Positions 36,278 to 47,345 of a stretch of DNA of 64,000 bases are shown one piece after another (the stretch's first letter is position 1; every line of letters starts with the position of its first letter). The stretch spans positions 19,943,098-20,007,097 of the forward strand of contig JADWOT020000001.1 of assembly GCA_036345935.2 (NCBI GenBank). Direction: 5' to 3'. The notes beneath the pieces are model-generated. The model ran no database searches, was not told where the DNA came from, and saw only the letters and a program-made list of their open reading frames with translations. The position numbers and the translations under genes were made by a program. The DNA comes from Taenia hydatigena (lineage: Eukaryota; Platyhelminthes; Cestoda; Cyclophyllidea; Taeniidae).

Positions 36278-36291
36278 AAAGAGGAGAGGGG
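36278..36291 (+). promoter_or_regulatory. Polypurine tract
   Basis: Fourteen purines three bases upstream of the 3' LTR, the usual plus-strand primer position. Confidence 0.7.
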
Positions 36292-36294
36292 CAA

Positions 36295-36479
36295 TGTAGT
36301 ACTTTGTGTGTTAGAACTGCCGGTTTCTGTCAAGGTCACAGAGGTGGTCGTACTGCCCTAGCTACGTGGGCTGGCCTCCGGGCCATGCCAGCAGCCTTTT
36401 TCCCTCATTCCGGTGAATATATGTATTCTACCCTGCCACTTTGCCTTCTTTTGCCTTAAGGGAGCCTCAAGACGCTACA
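36295..36479 (+). repeat. 3' LTR of the TRIM-like element
   Basis: 185 bp, same length and ends as the 5' LTR. Confidence 0.85.
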
Positions 36480-36490
36480 TAGTACTTAAG

Positions 36491-36808
36491 CAGAATATGC
36501 ATATTCAGCAAGCAGAGAGAACGGGGCTGTAAGCATGGCTTGGAGGCCAGTCCACCCAACTGGGCAATGTGGCTGTAGCGTCCTGAGGCTCCCTTGAAGG
36601 CAAAAGAAGGCGGAATGCTAGGGTAGAATACAGATATTCACCAGACAGAGGGAAAAAGGCTGCTGGCATGGCCCGGAGGCCAGCCCACGCAACTGGGCAA
36701 TACGGCCACCTCTGTGACCTTGACAGAAACCGGCAGTGTTAACAAACAAAGTACTACATTGGCCACCCAAGTGTCTGAAACCAGTAGTCAGAACAAACAA
36801 AGTAATGC
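36491..36808 (-). mobile_element. Older LTR split by a nested solo LTR
   Basis: Minus-strand LTR sequence is present as 36491-36573 and 36764-36808. Together these parts align to one LTR that is interrupted by the complete LTR at 36574-36758. The outer LTR is more diverged; its TTCTGACTAC variant and GGTGGCCA block resemble the degenerate LTR at 49501. Confidence 0.75.
36574..36758 (-). mobile_element. Nested solo LTR of the TRIM-like family
   Basis: Exactly 185 bp with TGTAG/CTACA ends, in reverse orientation to the element at 35583. Flanking bases are GTGGC (36569-36573) and TTGGC (36759-36763), a 5-bp target duplication with one change. A solo LTR usually results from recombination between the two LTRs of a full element. 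Confidence 0.8.
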
Positions 36809-39800
36809 AAGCATCATTAAACCTAGAAATTACACGCGCTCAAAATCACATGCCTTACCTTTGGTCCCGAATGTCTTATGGTGTTTGCCAATAATTCGAA
36901 TTGAATCCTTGACCGCACTATCACGCTAAGTCCAACGAAATTAACACTCGGGAAATGTAGCTGACCTACTTCGAACAATCAATTTAGGCCTTGAGTAAGC
37001 GATATTGCATGGTCATAGTCCTTTCTCTTTTTGGGAAATATATTTTGGCTGTTTATTATGGATTACTACTTTGCACATGCGTATAAATACATGCCTGTCA
37101 ATCTATCGCCATTGCTGAGTTTTGGCGTTGCAAGCGTTTTATCAAATGCAAGAGACAGAGCAGACTGAATTTGGAGACCAATTTTGTTGTGGAATAACGA
37201 AACTTAATCGTGCGATTTTGTTGTGCCGAATCGCCTTTACGCGGTGGATTTGAGTCTTCGTTGTTGTGTGAGGCGTCTGGTGCTTGAAGGCATGCATGGA
37301 TTTCAGCTGTGAGGCGTCATTTGTTTGGAAAGGAGAAACTTCAGTAAGGATTGGGAGTCACCCGGTATGCATGTTGGTTCTCATTATTTCACTTGACGGG
37401 AATGTGTATTTTTGATGCGGCATTATCTGCTGGGCGTGGAAGTGTTACCTAGCAACACTGAGCGCGAATCTCGCCGTCACTATTGCTCATTGCATTTCTT
37501 AGGTAAGATTAGGTTGTAGTTTATTGGTCGCTATTTTGTGCAACGTGTTCTTATCACCTCTTCGTAGATCCTTTCGTATTTATGTATGGTAGTAGGTGCG
37601 TTATTTATATGCCTATATTGTCTGCTTTGGCGGAAAATATATGGAGTGTGCGTGGCACTTTGCAACTTGGTCGTTTCTTGACTTCGAGACCACGGTCGTG
37701 TGTTGATAGTGTCTTTGTGAAACTTGCTATGTGAGTTCAGCTCTGACATGAGTTAGTGTTTGAGGCTGATTGAGGAGCAGGAGGATGGGTGCTGCGAGAC
37801 CTGTAACTCTTCGCTGGGCACTTTTGCATTGCTACACAGACGTTGCCTTGTAGCGGTCTTAAATGTCTGGTTTTTAAGATGTTATATTTGCTTGTATGTG
37901 TTGATGTGGCGGGTCGTCGGACGTTTGTGTATCGGCCTTCCCACTTTTTCCTTCTGTACGTTTCGGATACTACGAATTTACAGTAGTGATGAAGCTACAT
38001 GTGATGATCGTGTGGAATGATATGCAATGTGGGACGTTTAAGTCATTTGCGGGGGCGTCTCCTTTGGACTGCGATGCGGATCTTGCCATGGATGATATTG
38101 TTGCGTTTGATGGCATAGCGGTAGGTGTTACCTCCTTTGGTTCAAGCATTGGATAATTGCATGGTCAGGAGGTAAACAGACGAGATGGATGTGAGGTTAG
38201 TGTTGAATTGGTAGGCAGGCTTATTATCGCGTTGAGAAAGGTCGGTGAATTGGGGTGGAAATGGGCGGCAGTGCTGCAGAGCTGTTTTGGAATCTACCCT
38301 GCACCCTTTTCTCGAACTCCGACATGGTTGCATTTTGAAGTGTGTACCTTTTATCTTTGTATTTACTGAATTTTTCACTGTATGCGAATGTATTTTATGT
38401 TACTTCTCAGTTTATGCATTTGGAATGCATCAAGTTGACCTGTTCATAGTTGTGTGTACGTACATGAACAAGTCGAAACGCATACAGATTTTTTGATTGA
38501 ATGAAGATGAGGAATTGAATTTGGACGAGATTTCGTTATCCAGCAACGGCACTTTGCATCGCTTGTTCGTTTCGCTGAATAATTTAGAAGGGGGGGGGAG
38601 CAGTTGAAGCTGTCCTGGCAGTTGGTTGGATAGTGGATGATATCAAAAGGGAGAGATTATGGCAGGAGGGGTCTAATCTGTTGGAAACAAAGGGAAAAAT
38701 CTACCAATCGCCTGGCACTACACGGTGCTAGATTCGTTGCAGGTGCAAAGTTCGGCAAGAGTATTTTTTTCGTTGGAGTATTTTGTGATAAGCATGTAGA
38801 CATTATTGAACAGTACTGGGTGCTAATTTTGGGCGCAAAACTTGGTAGCGCAGTATTTTTGCATTTAACTAGTTAGGTCTCGTGGTGGTTATGGGGTCCT
38901 GCCAACAACATGCGTCGTTGCTGACGGTGGTATCGAAGAAGGAGAATGTGGCTGTAGAAGCCAGCCCATGGGAGTCCACTGAGACGGCACTATGCGCCCT
39001 TGAACTTGTCGTCGTCGTCGTTGACAGATGTGGTGTTGCAGACATTCGACCAATCGATCCTGCTGAAGGTTTCCCCGCTCCATGTTGAATGTTCGCTTGC
39101 GCAGGACATAAGTAGCGTGACTTTGTGTTCGGAGGAGTTATGAAAGACTGGATGCGGTGTTTTGGTGCTATGCAGTAGTCTGGTGAGTACTTTCTTGCAA
39201 GACGAAATGTTGCATAAATTAAGTCTGATGTTATCATTGGCCTACAAATATTATTTTCGCTTGTTTGTTTTAAAATAGGATGTTGAGGTTCTGTCACCTT
39301 TGATAGTTGTATGGTGTGAGGCGAAGCCAATACGAGGTAGTTGTGAAGTAGTCGGCAGTGCGGTTAGTGTGAGCTGTATATGCGTAAAAGTGGTTTGGCT
39401 AATGCTAAAGAAATTCGACACAAGTTGTTGAGAAGTTTCTGTGTATGCATAACTTATGCAAGGAGGCGTTTTCATTGATGGCTACAGGCTTGTGTGCTAC
39501 AGTGAGTAAGGTGACATATTGCCAAAGTGCGATTAATTGGTAGGAGAAACGGTAAATGCCCATTGACTTGGTGCCCCACTTGGTTCCGTGGGTGTGTGTT
39601 TAACGACTACATCTGTCGGTTAATGGTACTGAGGAGTGTTGATGCTACCTAATGCAGGTAGTTAAGTTTGTCATCGTATGGTTGCCATGCGGCATTAGGT
39701 TTGAGACCGATAGCCACCTCAGGTCTAAGTTGTTCTGTTAATGTCATGGTCTTGAGGTTGTATCGTTGACAGGATTTGGAATTTTGCTTGTAGGCATGGT

Positions 39801-42094
39801 GGTCGGTGGATCCGCATCATTCCCTACGGGACCCGCTTTGGCCATAGAAGGTGGGGAGGAGATTGCAGGTGCAGCACAATTACCAAGGAGAGCACGGAGG
39901 ATGGCGCTGGAGGCGGAGAGATGGACTGTGTAACGCATCGGTAGTTCGCTAAATTACGAGTGTTGGTGGTGGGGCCACTTGTTTTCCTCGCCGTTGTACC
40001 TTCACTGAGTGGGTCGTGGGTATGTGGACTAGATGTGTATTCTGCTCGAATGGTGTGTCTTATTTGGTGTTGTTGGAGTGAGGGAAGGCTGAAGGCGCTG
40101 CAGTGGGTACGTATACAGTAGTGATGGAGATGTTTTGTTGCGATTTAGAGCGGTGTTGACCGCCGCGTAATATTTTGCTTTGGGAGGTGTGGAAATGTTT
40201 TTATCATGTTGCCCTGCAGTTGCTTGTTGACATGGATGACGAGCGCATCTTAAAGTAGGCTGTCCACTGTTGAGTGTGTCATGAATTGGTAGAAAATGAC
40301 ATGCTACTACTTAGCCATGAAAATGGGTTTCAAATGTGCGAAATATGTGGCGGTGTCAGCCATTAAACTTGTCAATGATGGAAGAAAAACACCCGCAAGC
40401 CGTACGCGCTAGCTACTGAATTTCCACGCAACCAAGGAAAGAGGGACGAGTGCCACATCTACGGCTCCAATATTGTGCCGCCACCTTCATTGACGAGTGG
40501 GCTAAAGAAGGGGGCTAGACTTTCGGTGGATCAGCGGAACAGCATAAAAAAAGGAAAATAAAGGGGCAGGGAGGTGAATATATCACTGAGTAAATCAGTG
40601 ACTCAATCATTCAACCGGACACACGGTCGGTGAAGCAGTGGAATCACTAGTCGGTCAGAGAATTGGAAGAAGGGAACAATTTGTGGGGTGCATGCATTAA
40701 TTCACCTGTGAATTTCTCACAGGGACGTGTGAAGCCCATCACGGAAGAGTTCATAGCCATCGACATAATAAACGTCACCTTGAACGGTGCATGCCCCATG
40801 ATAAAACGCGCTTTCTTTTCTTACGGGCAAAGCTGGTCATGGTAGCACTCATGAATGACCTGAACGAGGCAATCATCCACAATGTGCCTGCATAAAAGTG
40901 GCAAAAGTGCACTAACTCTAAGATCTATGAACTGAAGGGTTTTGTGAGTGTTTTTTGCATCTTTCGCCGCTTTTAAAGGTGGATTAATTGCATTGACTGC
41001 ATGGAAGAGTTCATTTGAGCTTTATTCGTCTTTGTTGCTGGCCTCGCATCTGATTCGCCGTGAATTAGCGCTGCCCTCCGAGTAATCCCACCAGCAAGCT
41101 CAATCGTCTGCAAAGCGTAACTGTGAGCTCAACCCTTTGCAGTTCATTGCGTTAATATGCACCTGTACAACGGCCTATCTCTTGTGGGATAGGAAGCCGA
41201 GGTAGAGCACTGACGTTTGGGTTGAAATGGTGACCTGCAGTTTTTGGAATGCATGCCTGTTTGAATGCACTTTTTGGTCAAGAGGCGGTCAACATACTTG
41301 AACTGCATGACCAAACGGATGGCACTAGCTCGGAAGGGGAAAACGGACTCCGAACTCCTATGGCTTTGACCTCCTCTAGCGTTAGGGATCTAGAGCACTA
41401 AAGGGGAAGTAAGACAGGTAGGCAGGGCCCAAGTGCCTTAAAGCGCTTGAGAGCTAGAAGTCGCCTCCTCTGTCCCCTTTGCATGTGCTCTTGCCGACGA
41501 GATGTCCTCGCACCATCTGACCTCAGCTTTGAGTAAGCAGTGTTACAGTCATTATTTATTTGTTTATTATGCCACACTATGCATGCTGTACACTATGTTA
41601 AAGTTCTTTAACGCGCTTGCTGTATTGGCAATGCTTGTGTTCTTCAAATGTACAGTGATTTCGAGATGCTGTGACACTTTCCTCACGCAAGTGTTATTTA
41701 AGGAATGACTGCGTGTCGGGTATCCGGGTTCTGTTCGGTGGTACTAGCCGGGACTTCATTTATATGCACATGGACATGCACGAGTGCTTTACGTGAATGG
41801 AGATTTTATTATTTAATATTAAGCTACTACTCTTGAATCGTTTCGTATCATCAGAAGTCATTTATCGGTCCTCGTTAATTTGCACTTACCCGCGAATCCC
41901 ACCAACTCTTTTCTATTTTACCTACACATGTGCTTGCCAAGTTATACGCAGGGAGAGAAAAGTTTACCGTGTAGGATTTGTTCTTTTTCACATAATTTCT
42001 TTTACTTCCTTGTTGGAATGCATGATAATGCTTGAGGCACTTATGTTAAATTGAACGCATAATGTGTTAAGGAGTATGCTTGTTGTTAGAAGTC
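36809..42094. other. Unassigned stretch, mostly GT-rich on the plus strand
   Basis: No gene recognised in over 5 kb. Frames at 38869-39330 (minus, 153 codons, Thr/Ser-rich), 39744-39938 (minus) and 40663-40845 (plus) lack motifs. A G9 run occurs near 38591-38599. No partner elsewhere in the window. Strand asymmetry (T and G over A and C) is visible from about 37.0 to 40.2 kb. Confidence 0.35.
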
Positions 42095-42460
42095 TGAATA
42101 GCCTTGGTCGCTATGGACTGATTCAGGCACTCCGTGCTGACAGATCCAACGATTGAAAATGGTTGACGCGACTGTCTCGGCGTCTTGCGACTTCATGGGT
42201 TCTGCTTAGGCCACTTTCGTGAGGTAGTCAACCATAAATAGAACACATCGGCTTCTCCTCTTGGTAAGTAGTAGGGGGCCCATGATGTCGATACCCACTC
42301 GTTCGCTCGCAACTCCTGTAGGCATAGGCTGCAGGGGTGCAACTGCTGTGGAATGAGGGTTCTTGAACCTGCTGCAAGTATTGCAGGTTCGGCAGAAGTC
42401 CCGCACGTCTGGGGAGAGAGAGGACTACCAGTATCGCTTCACCGAGGCCTCCACCATCTT
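42095..42460 (-). pseudogene. Gypsy integrase fragment
   Basis: The zinc-binding end is seen as RDFCRTCNTCSRFKNPHS, followed by GIDIMGPLLLTKR (first catalytic Asp) and VDYLTKVA. One TAA interrupts, then DAETVASTIFNRWIC and HGVPESVHSDQG (second catalytic Asp). The sequence breaks off directly after, so the third acidic residue and the C-terminal domain are absent. Confidence 0.9.
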
Positions 42461-42606
42461 TTACTTGCCTACGTGACCCAACTGTTCGTGCAACTGTTGA
42501 AGGGCTGTTTGTATTAGGGAACCTGGAACAGCCAACGCTTGGGGGACGTGACGACTTCTTGGTAACACAAGACCTCCTCTTCCAGGGCGAGTTTGGACCA
42601 TTGTTG

Positions 42607-43047
42607 CTATATCTGCCCGGCTGCCTTGCTGGACGATTTCGTCTCTTCCGCAGTGGGCTTAGTCGAGGATGTCAGGAACCTGTCGTATATCAGGGACGTG
42701 TCGGGATCTGTACTCTGTGTGTCTCTCCACTGATGTTCAGTCGGTTCGCTTAAAAATGGGGTTCGCACTACACTGCTGTACCTTTCCACTGAGAGAGGTC
42801 TGCGGGATAATGCATTCGCGTTGCTATGCGAGTCCCCTTTTCTGTGCTGCACAGTGAAGTCATATTGTTGCAGTTCCTCATACCACCGTGCAACCGAATG
42901 GTCGATCTCCTTCATTGTTTTCAACAAGGTCAGCGACTGATGGTCTGTTCTCACTATGACCTGTCTTGCTATCAGGTGGTGCTTGAAGTGTCGCACCATT
43001 GTGTAGATGGCGAAAAGTTCGCGTTCTGTTGCACTCTTCTGTCTCAT
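42607..43047 (-). pseudogene. Gypsy RNase H fragment
   Basis: Frame with SATERELFAIYTMVRHFKHHL, VRTDHQSLTLLKT and DFTVQHRKGDSHSNANALSR, the standard C-terminal half of gypsy RNase H, with its ELFA Glu and TDHQ Asp. The upstream segment with the first catalytic Asp is damaged. The frame then runs into a linker and stops at 42607 before the integrase. Confidence 0.9.
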
Positions 43048-43379
43048 TTTTTTTGTCTAGTCTGACACTAGCGTAGGCGATGACGTGTTCTCTGCCTTCT
43101 TTGTCTCGCTGCGAAAGTGTCTGTCTAGTACAAAGGGTGGTGCGTCGGTCTCGAAGTTTGGTAAAGCCGGAATCGGAGCGGGGCAGAGCATTCGCTCTGG
43201 TTACTTGAAGGTTTCATTATGTTCGTTCTCACACCTGAAATACTTTTTGCCTGCTTCTCCGTTAGTTTGTGTAGAGGACTAGCGATCTTGGCGAAGCCTT
43301 TGACGAAACGCCTATAGTAGTTTGTCAAACCGAGGAAGCTGCGGAGTTCTGTCTGACTAGTTGGTGTTGGCCAGGTTCC

Positions 43380-44040
43380 CATCTGACGAGACTGTGTGCC
43401 CCAAGAAGTTGACTGAACGACGAAGAAACTGTCACTCCTTTGGATTCAAGGTCAAATCTGCATCCTGCGGACAGTTCAGGACTAGTTTAAGATTGGCGAT
43501 ATGCTCGCGGATGACTACCAAAAACAAGGACGTCATTGGGGAGATTATGCAATGTTTCGGAAAAAAGCCCGATCAGTGCTGTCTGCTGCATCAGGCGCTG
43601 GAAAGTGGCTGCCACTTCTACTTGCCAGCATCCGGATTTCAAGTCTATTGTGGAGAACCACTTTGATCTATGCAGAGCATCCAAGGAGTCGTTGATATGA
43701 GGTAAGGGAAAGGCGTCCTTCCTAGTTACGGCATCTAGCTCTCTGTAATCGATACACAGCCGTAGATTACCGTCACTCTTCCTTACCTGTGCGATTGGGG
43801 AAGCCCATGGTGACTTGGAAGGTATTATGGCTTCATCCTTGATCATCTCTTCCACCAGACGGTTTATTTCGTCCAGGAGGGGCGGCAGTATACGTCTGGG
43901 TGGTTGCCGAATGGCTCAGCTTCGCCCTTGTCAATAGTATGTTTGACTATATTTGTTCGTCCGAGTTTCGCTCCTTGCCATGAGAACATGCTCGGATACC
44001 TGCTAAGCAATGAGCGCAGGTCCTTTCTCTCGCACAGGTG
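43380..44040 (-). pseudogene. Gypsy reverse transcriptase fragment
   Basis: Starts with LLSRYPSMFSW and HTIDKGEAEPF, typical of the region before the RT fingers, then IIPSKSPWASPIAQVRKSDG, LRLCIDYRELDAVT and KWFSTIDLKSGCWQVEVA. The catalytic Asp of the first carboxylate motif is in FSTIDLKSG. After QVEVA the sequence jumps to ATFQRLM, losing about 35 residues. The YLDD-type motif survives only as NDVLVFG. A frameshift follows before [18 protein letters not shown], the connection region. Confidence 0.9.
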
Positions 44041-44883
44041 ATGCTCAATATAGGCAGAGGCGGAAAGAGGAAGAGCATGCTACGGAATATGCATTCAATC
44101 AAGGGTCTCTCATTTCGAACAATCCCTCCTCTGTTAGCAATGCTTTCTTTCCCTTTTTTCTAGTAACCCGTCAGTGAGCAAAGTGTGTTAGGATAAGGGA
44201 CATGATCTTGGCCAATTACGTGGCACCTGACTTGTGGACATGACAACGGAAGAGGCTGATGCTAATGAGATTCGGAGTGAATAAAGTGCGGTCCAGCCTG
44301 TTTCCGTAGGGGTTCGCATTGCTTGTAGTAATTGAGACACCATTTAGCCTATAGCAATCGGTGGTGATGTAGAAGTAAGCTGGACTAATCTTGGCATGAA
44401 CGGAGGAGGAGGAGTCATAGCGATATTGCGTGATTGGAAAGGTGTATTTGGCCTCTGACGACAGGGATGATTTCCTTACCAAAACCTCCGACATGCCACC
44501 AGTTGTGGAATTCAAGCGACAGTGGATGACCGATTGATTGGTCCTAGGCAAAACACGAACACGGAAACGCGAGCGACTTTAGTGGAGATTCGTGTCGTAT
44601 TGCCTTAGTGAACTGATGCTGGCGTCGTTGTCACCGTCTATTCTGACGCATTTGAGGAGCAGGCGACACAGGTTTTGTCCATTTTTTTCTGAAATTAGAC
44701 TCCTTCCAATGAAAGTCGTTGATGCTCACGCACTTTTCATCCTACTTGCCTGCGCCGATGCAATAGCCCAGGCTGCCTCCCATACAGTCATTTCCTGGAT
44801 CACACGACTCCTCCTCTCTCCGTCCATTCGCCCTACTTCACATCAATTCAATAAAAATGTGTGCGATTTGCAGATCCAATTTA
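44040..44883 (-). repeat. 0.86 kb long-range duplication, arm 2
   Basis: Inverted partner of 4876-5733, including the minus-strand frame at 44216-44551 with NQSVIHCRLNSTTGG and NANPYGNRLDRTLF. Similarity ends at 44883 and near 44040, where the gypsy relic begins. Confidence 0.75.
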
Positions 44884-46836
44884 GTTTGGGTAGCCGTTCA
44901 GGAGTGATGGCGTTGGTGGTTGGATTGGCATTGCTCTCTCCCCCATTCCTCACTACCTCATTCATCAGTGCATTCCATGATGCAGAGATGCAGTGCCCAA
45001 TGTGAAGCACTCAGGTTTTGAACGAAGAATCTGGCGAGAACAGGCTAAAATCCTCTACAACTCATAGCCTGTGAAATGAGAAATGAGATGGTATGACAGA
45101 ATTAGGAAGTCTGGGTCACGGAGCTTAGGCCCAAGTTTGTTCTCCCGCTTTGCAGGACAAAATCCACCACCCTTGCACCTTGTGAAGTAAGAACACAGCA
45201 CAGGCAGTTAGCAGTTAGTCACCTCAGAGCGGATTACCAGCTGCAAATACGGCTGTCACCTTCGGCCTTACCGTTGAATCGAGACTTCTGAGGCCGCTAA
45301 CGCCAAATACCCACAACAGTAGCTGTAGCAATTGGCACACTGCTTTTCTGCTCCTCTCTCAAAATCAAGATAGCAGCCTCTGCTACCTGGTAGAATTTCT
45401 ACTGGGAGCAAATCATTGCGTCACATATTAGTGACACCAGACTGAACCAAGAAAACCGGGGCCGACTCACATGCGAATGCCCTTCTATTCACTATTCACT
45501 ATTCTCCATCATGACTTTTGCACTTTTACCAACCTGCAAATACAGAATATTTTGGAAAGCGTTCTGAAGTAAGAGCCGAATGAGCCTTCATCATTTAGGC
45601 ATCCTTGTCTTAAAGCAAAGGACAAGTGGCTTTTACGTCTTCTCTTGGTGCAGTCTAAGTAAAAGCCCTACAGATAAATAAAGTGTGAGGATGCAAGGAA
45701 TAACTTTATCATAAATGATAAGATAATGGGAAAAATTGCGACTAGTAGTATGGGTGGCGTGGAAAGGCTGTCTTTAAAAACTTGTGCCCTTGCACAACAC
45801 AACGCATTTGACATGCGAACCTTCGCAGTGACGGAAGGAGATGCGAAAGCGGGAGGGGTGTGGCTAATCTGTAAGTGGAATGCACGACCTCAGAGTTTGA
45901 TCAAGTAGCAGCGCCTCTGCATATGCAGACTGCAAAGCGAAGCGGTGTCAAGGAGGAGTGGCTTATCATGAACATGACACACCTAGCGCTGCAGGTGTAG
46001 CTAAACCCGATGGATCGGTGCACTTGAACGTCCCTTAAGAGGGCGACTGTTATGTCCGCCACGACGATGGGTTGGACCGATGGGTGTCTGCTAATCGGTA
46101 TGCTGTGGCCGACACGCGCACACTACTATGCCCATTCAGTAGGTGGAGTGCACTTGTCTAACTGCGAGGATTGGCAGATGCCCTAGAATTAGCTCCTAGT
46201 GCAGTAAAACATTCTTGTCTCTACGTTCAATCCTTGCGTCACGCATCTGTGACAGCCTAGATTTCCACTTTGAGCTTAAGCCTTCTACATAACTTTGTTA
46301 CGTGTAAGGAGAAAGGAGTTCAGGAATAGTCAATCACTGCGTCAAATCAGTTTGGTGTCTTGCCTTACCCCTCTCCTTCATTAATGAATTAGAAATATTG
46401 TCGACTCACTTCCAAAGCACCCTTTTGAGTGAATAATCCGGCTTGAATCGCAAAGCAATCAACCAAGAATTGAAAAGTCGGGTTAGATTTTGAATCAGTC
46501 GTGTCTTGCAACTGATGGATTTGATCAATCAAGCATAGCAAGATGGTCACTTAGTGGGAGAGGAAGGAATTGTGTGTAGCAACAAAGCGAAGGAGAGGGA
46601 AAAGCGTTGACCTACCGTTGTGTCCGACTGAACCGCATCACTGGATATGGAAGTCAGTTACTAATGAGGCGTCCGCACGTCTGATGCAGTTCGCATATTG
46701 CTGGTACGGAAGCGGCATCACCACAGACACCTCGGAAGAGTGGACGTAGGGGTAGCTATGACTCAATTTAAATTGGAGTCATTTCATTTCATCTCATTTC
46801 ATTATCTAGTGTAGAACAATAGACATTTAACATGCC
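44884..46836. other. Unassigned stretch
   Basis: Nothing recognised except short frames. Confidence 0.3.
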
Positions 46837-46972
46837 TCATCCCTCTAAAGTCATAATTTCTGTGTTAATAGCCTCCCAATCAAACTGCTCTTCATCTACG
46901 TCTACACAGGTAGTCCAGGCATTACAATGCAACGAGCGAGGGGGAGAACAGTAGACGGTCCTCAGAAAGAGG

Positions 46973-47345
46973 CTACGAAGATGCGGAGGGAGATAGGAAT
47001 GGGAGATAGACATAAAGAGCATGATGACGATGACAAATTGACAAAAGACAAAGAGGACGAATGGGAAGCAGATAAATACGACTGAGAGGGAAGAGGAAAG
47101 GAAGCACCTCCGAAGGACTAGAAGAGGCCTTTACGTTTCTTCTCCGTCTTACTGCGCTCTTTAACGACCTCTGAGAGGACGCATTCGCTAAGACCACCCC
47201 GCCGATGCTATGGGCTGAATCAGCACCCATGTCCCACTCTCGCCAGGCCTCCTTCCAGCGCGCCTTCTACTCCTCGAAGGCACGACGCTCTGTCGCGTGC
47301 GCCGCCTCCTCCTCCTCCTGTCGCAAATGCTCTCGCGTCTGCATC
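46973..47345 (-). pseudogene. Charged, Glu/Arg-rich coding remnant
   Basis: On the minus strand from about 47342 a frame reads MQTREHLRQEEEEAAHATER, then a stop, then ARWKEAWREWD; a +1 frame then gives KERSKTEKKRKG. Alternating Glu/Arg with two Trp residues followed by a Lys-rich tail resembles the charged C-terminal parts of some splicing-associated J-domain proteins, but this is only a resemblance in composition. At least one stop and one frameshift are present, so I call it a remnant. Confidence 0.3.

Larger units (their letters stand above)
35583..36479 (+). mobile_element. TRIM-like non-coding LTR retroelement, 897 bp
   Basis: Two direct LTRs of 185 bp each (35583-35767 and 36295-36479) begin TGTAG and end CTACA. 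The 5' LTR is followed after one base by TGGTGGCAGCGG, the form expected of a tRNA primer-binding site. The 3' LTR is preceded by a purine tract (AAAGAGGAGAGGGG, 36278-36291). The 527-bp interior has no gag-pol. Size and structure match terminal-repeat retrotransposons in miniature, a class reported in taeniid tapeworms. Such an element would need enzymes from another element. Flanks read TAAT before and TAGT after, at best a mutated 4-bp target duplication. Confidence 0.85.
42095..44040 (-). mobile_element. Ty3/gypsy retrotransposon relic (RT, RNase H, integrase)
   Basis: Minus-strand order is reverse transcriptase (44040-43380), RNase H (about 43250-42720) and integrase (about 42460-42095), the Ty3/gypsy order. 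No LTRs, gag or protease are found; both ends are abrupt. Frameshifts and stops interrupt it in several places and part of the RT palm is deleted, so it is inactive. The 5' end abuts the 0.84 kb duplication at 44040. Confidence 0.9.

Noticed and set aside
35578..36484. Perfect target-site duplication of the TRIM-like element
   Set aside because: Flanks are TTAAT and TAGTA; at best a 4-bp TAAT/TAGT pair with one change. Not strong enough to assert.
46973..47345. J-domain splicing protein (DNAJC8-like) pseudogene
   Set aside because: Only composition is similar (charged, Trp residues, Lys-rich tail). No J domain or diagnostic motif is present, so no name is given.
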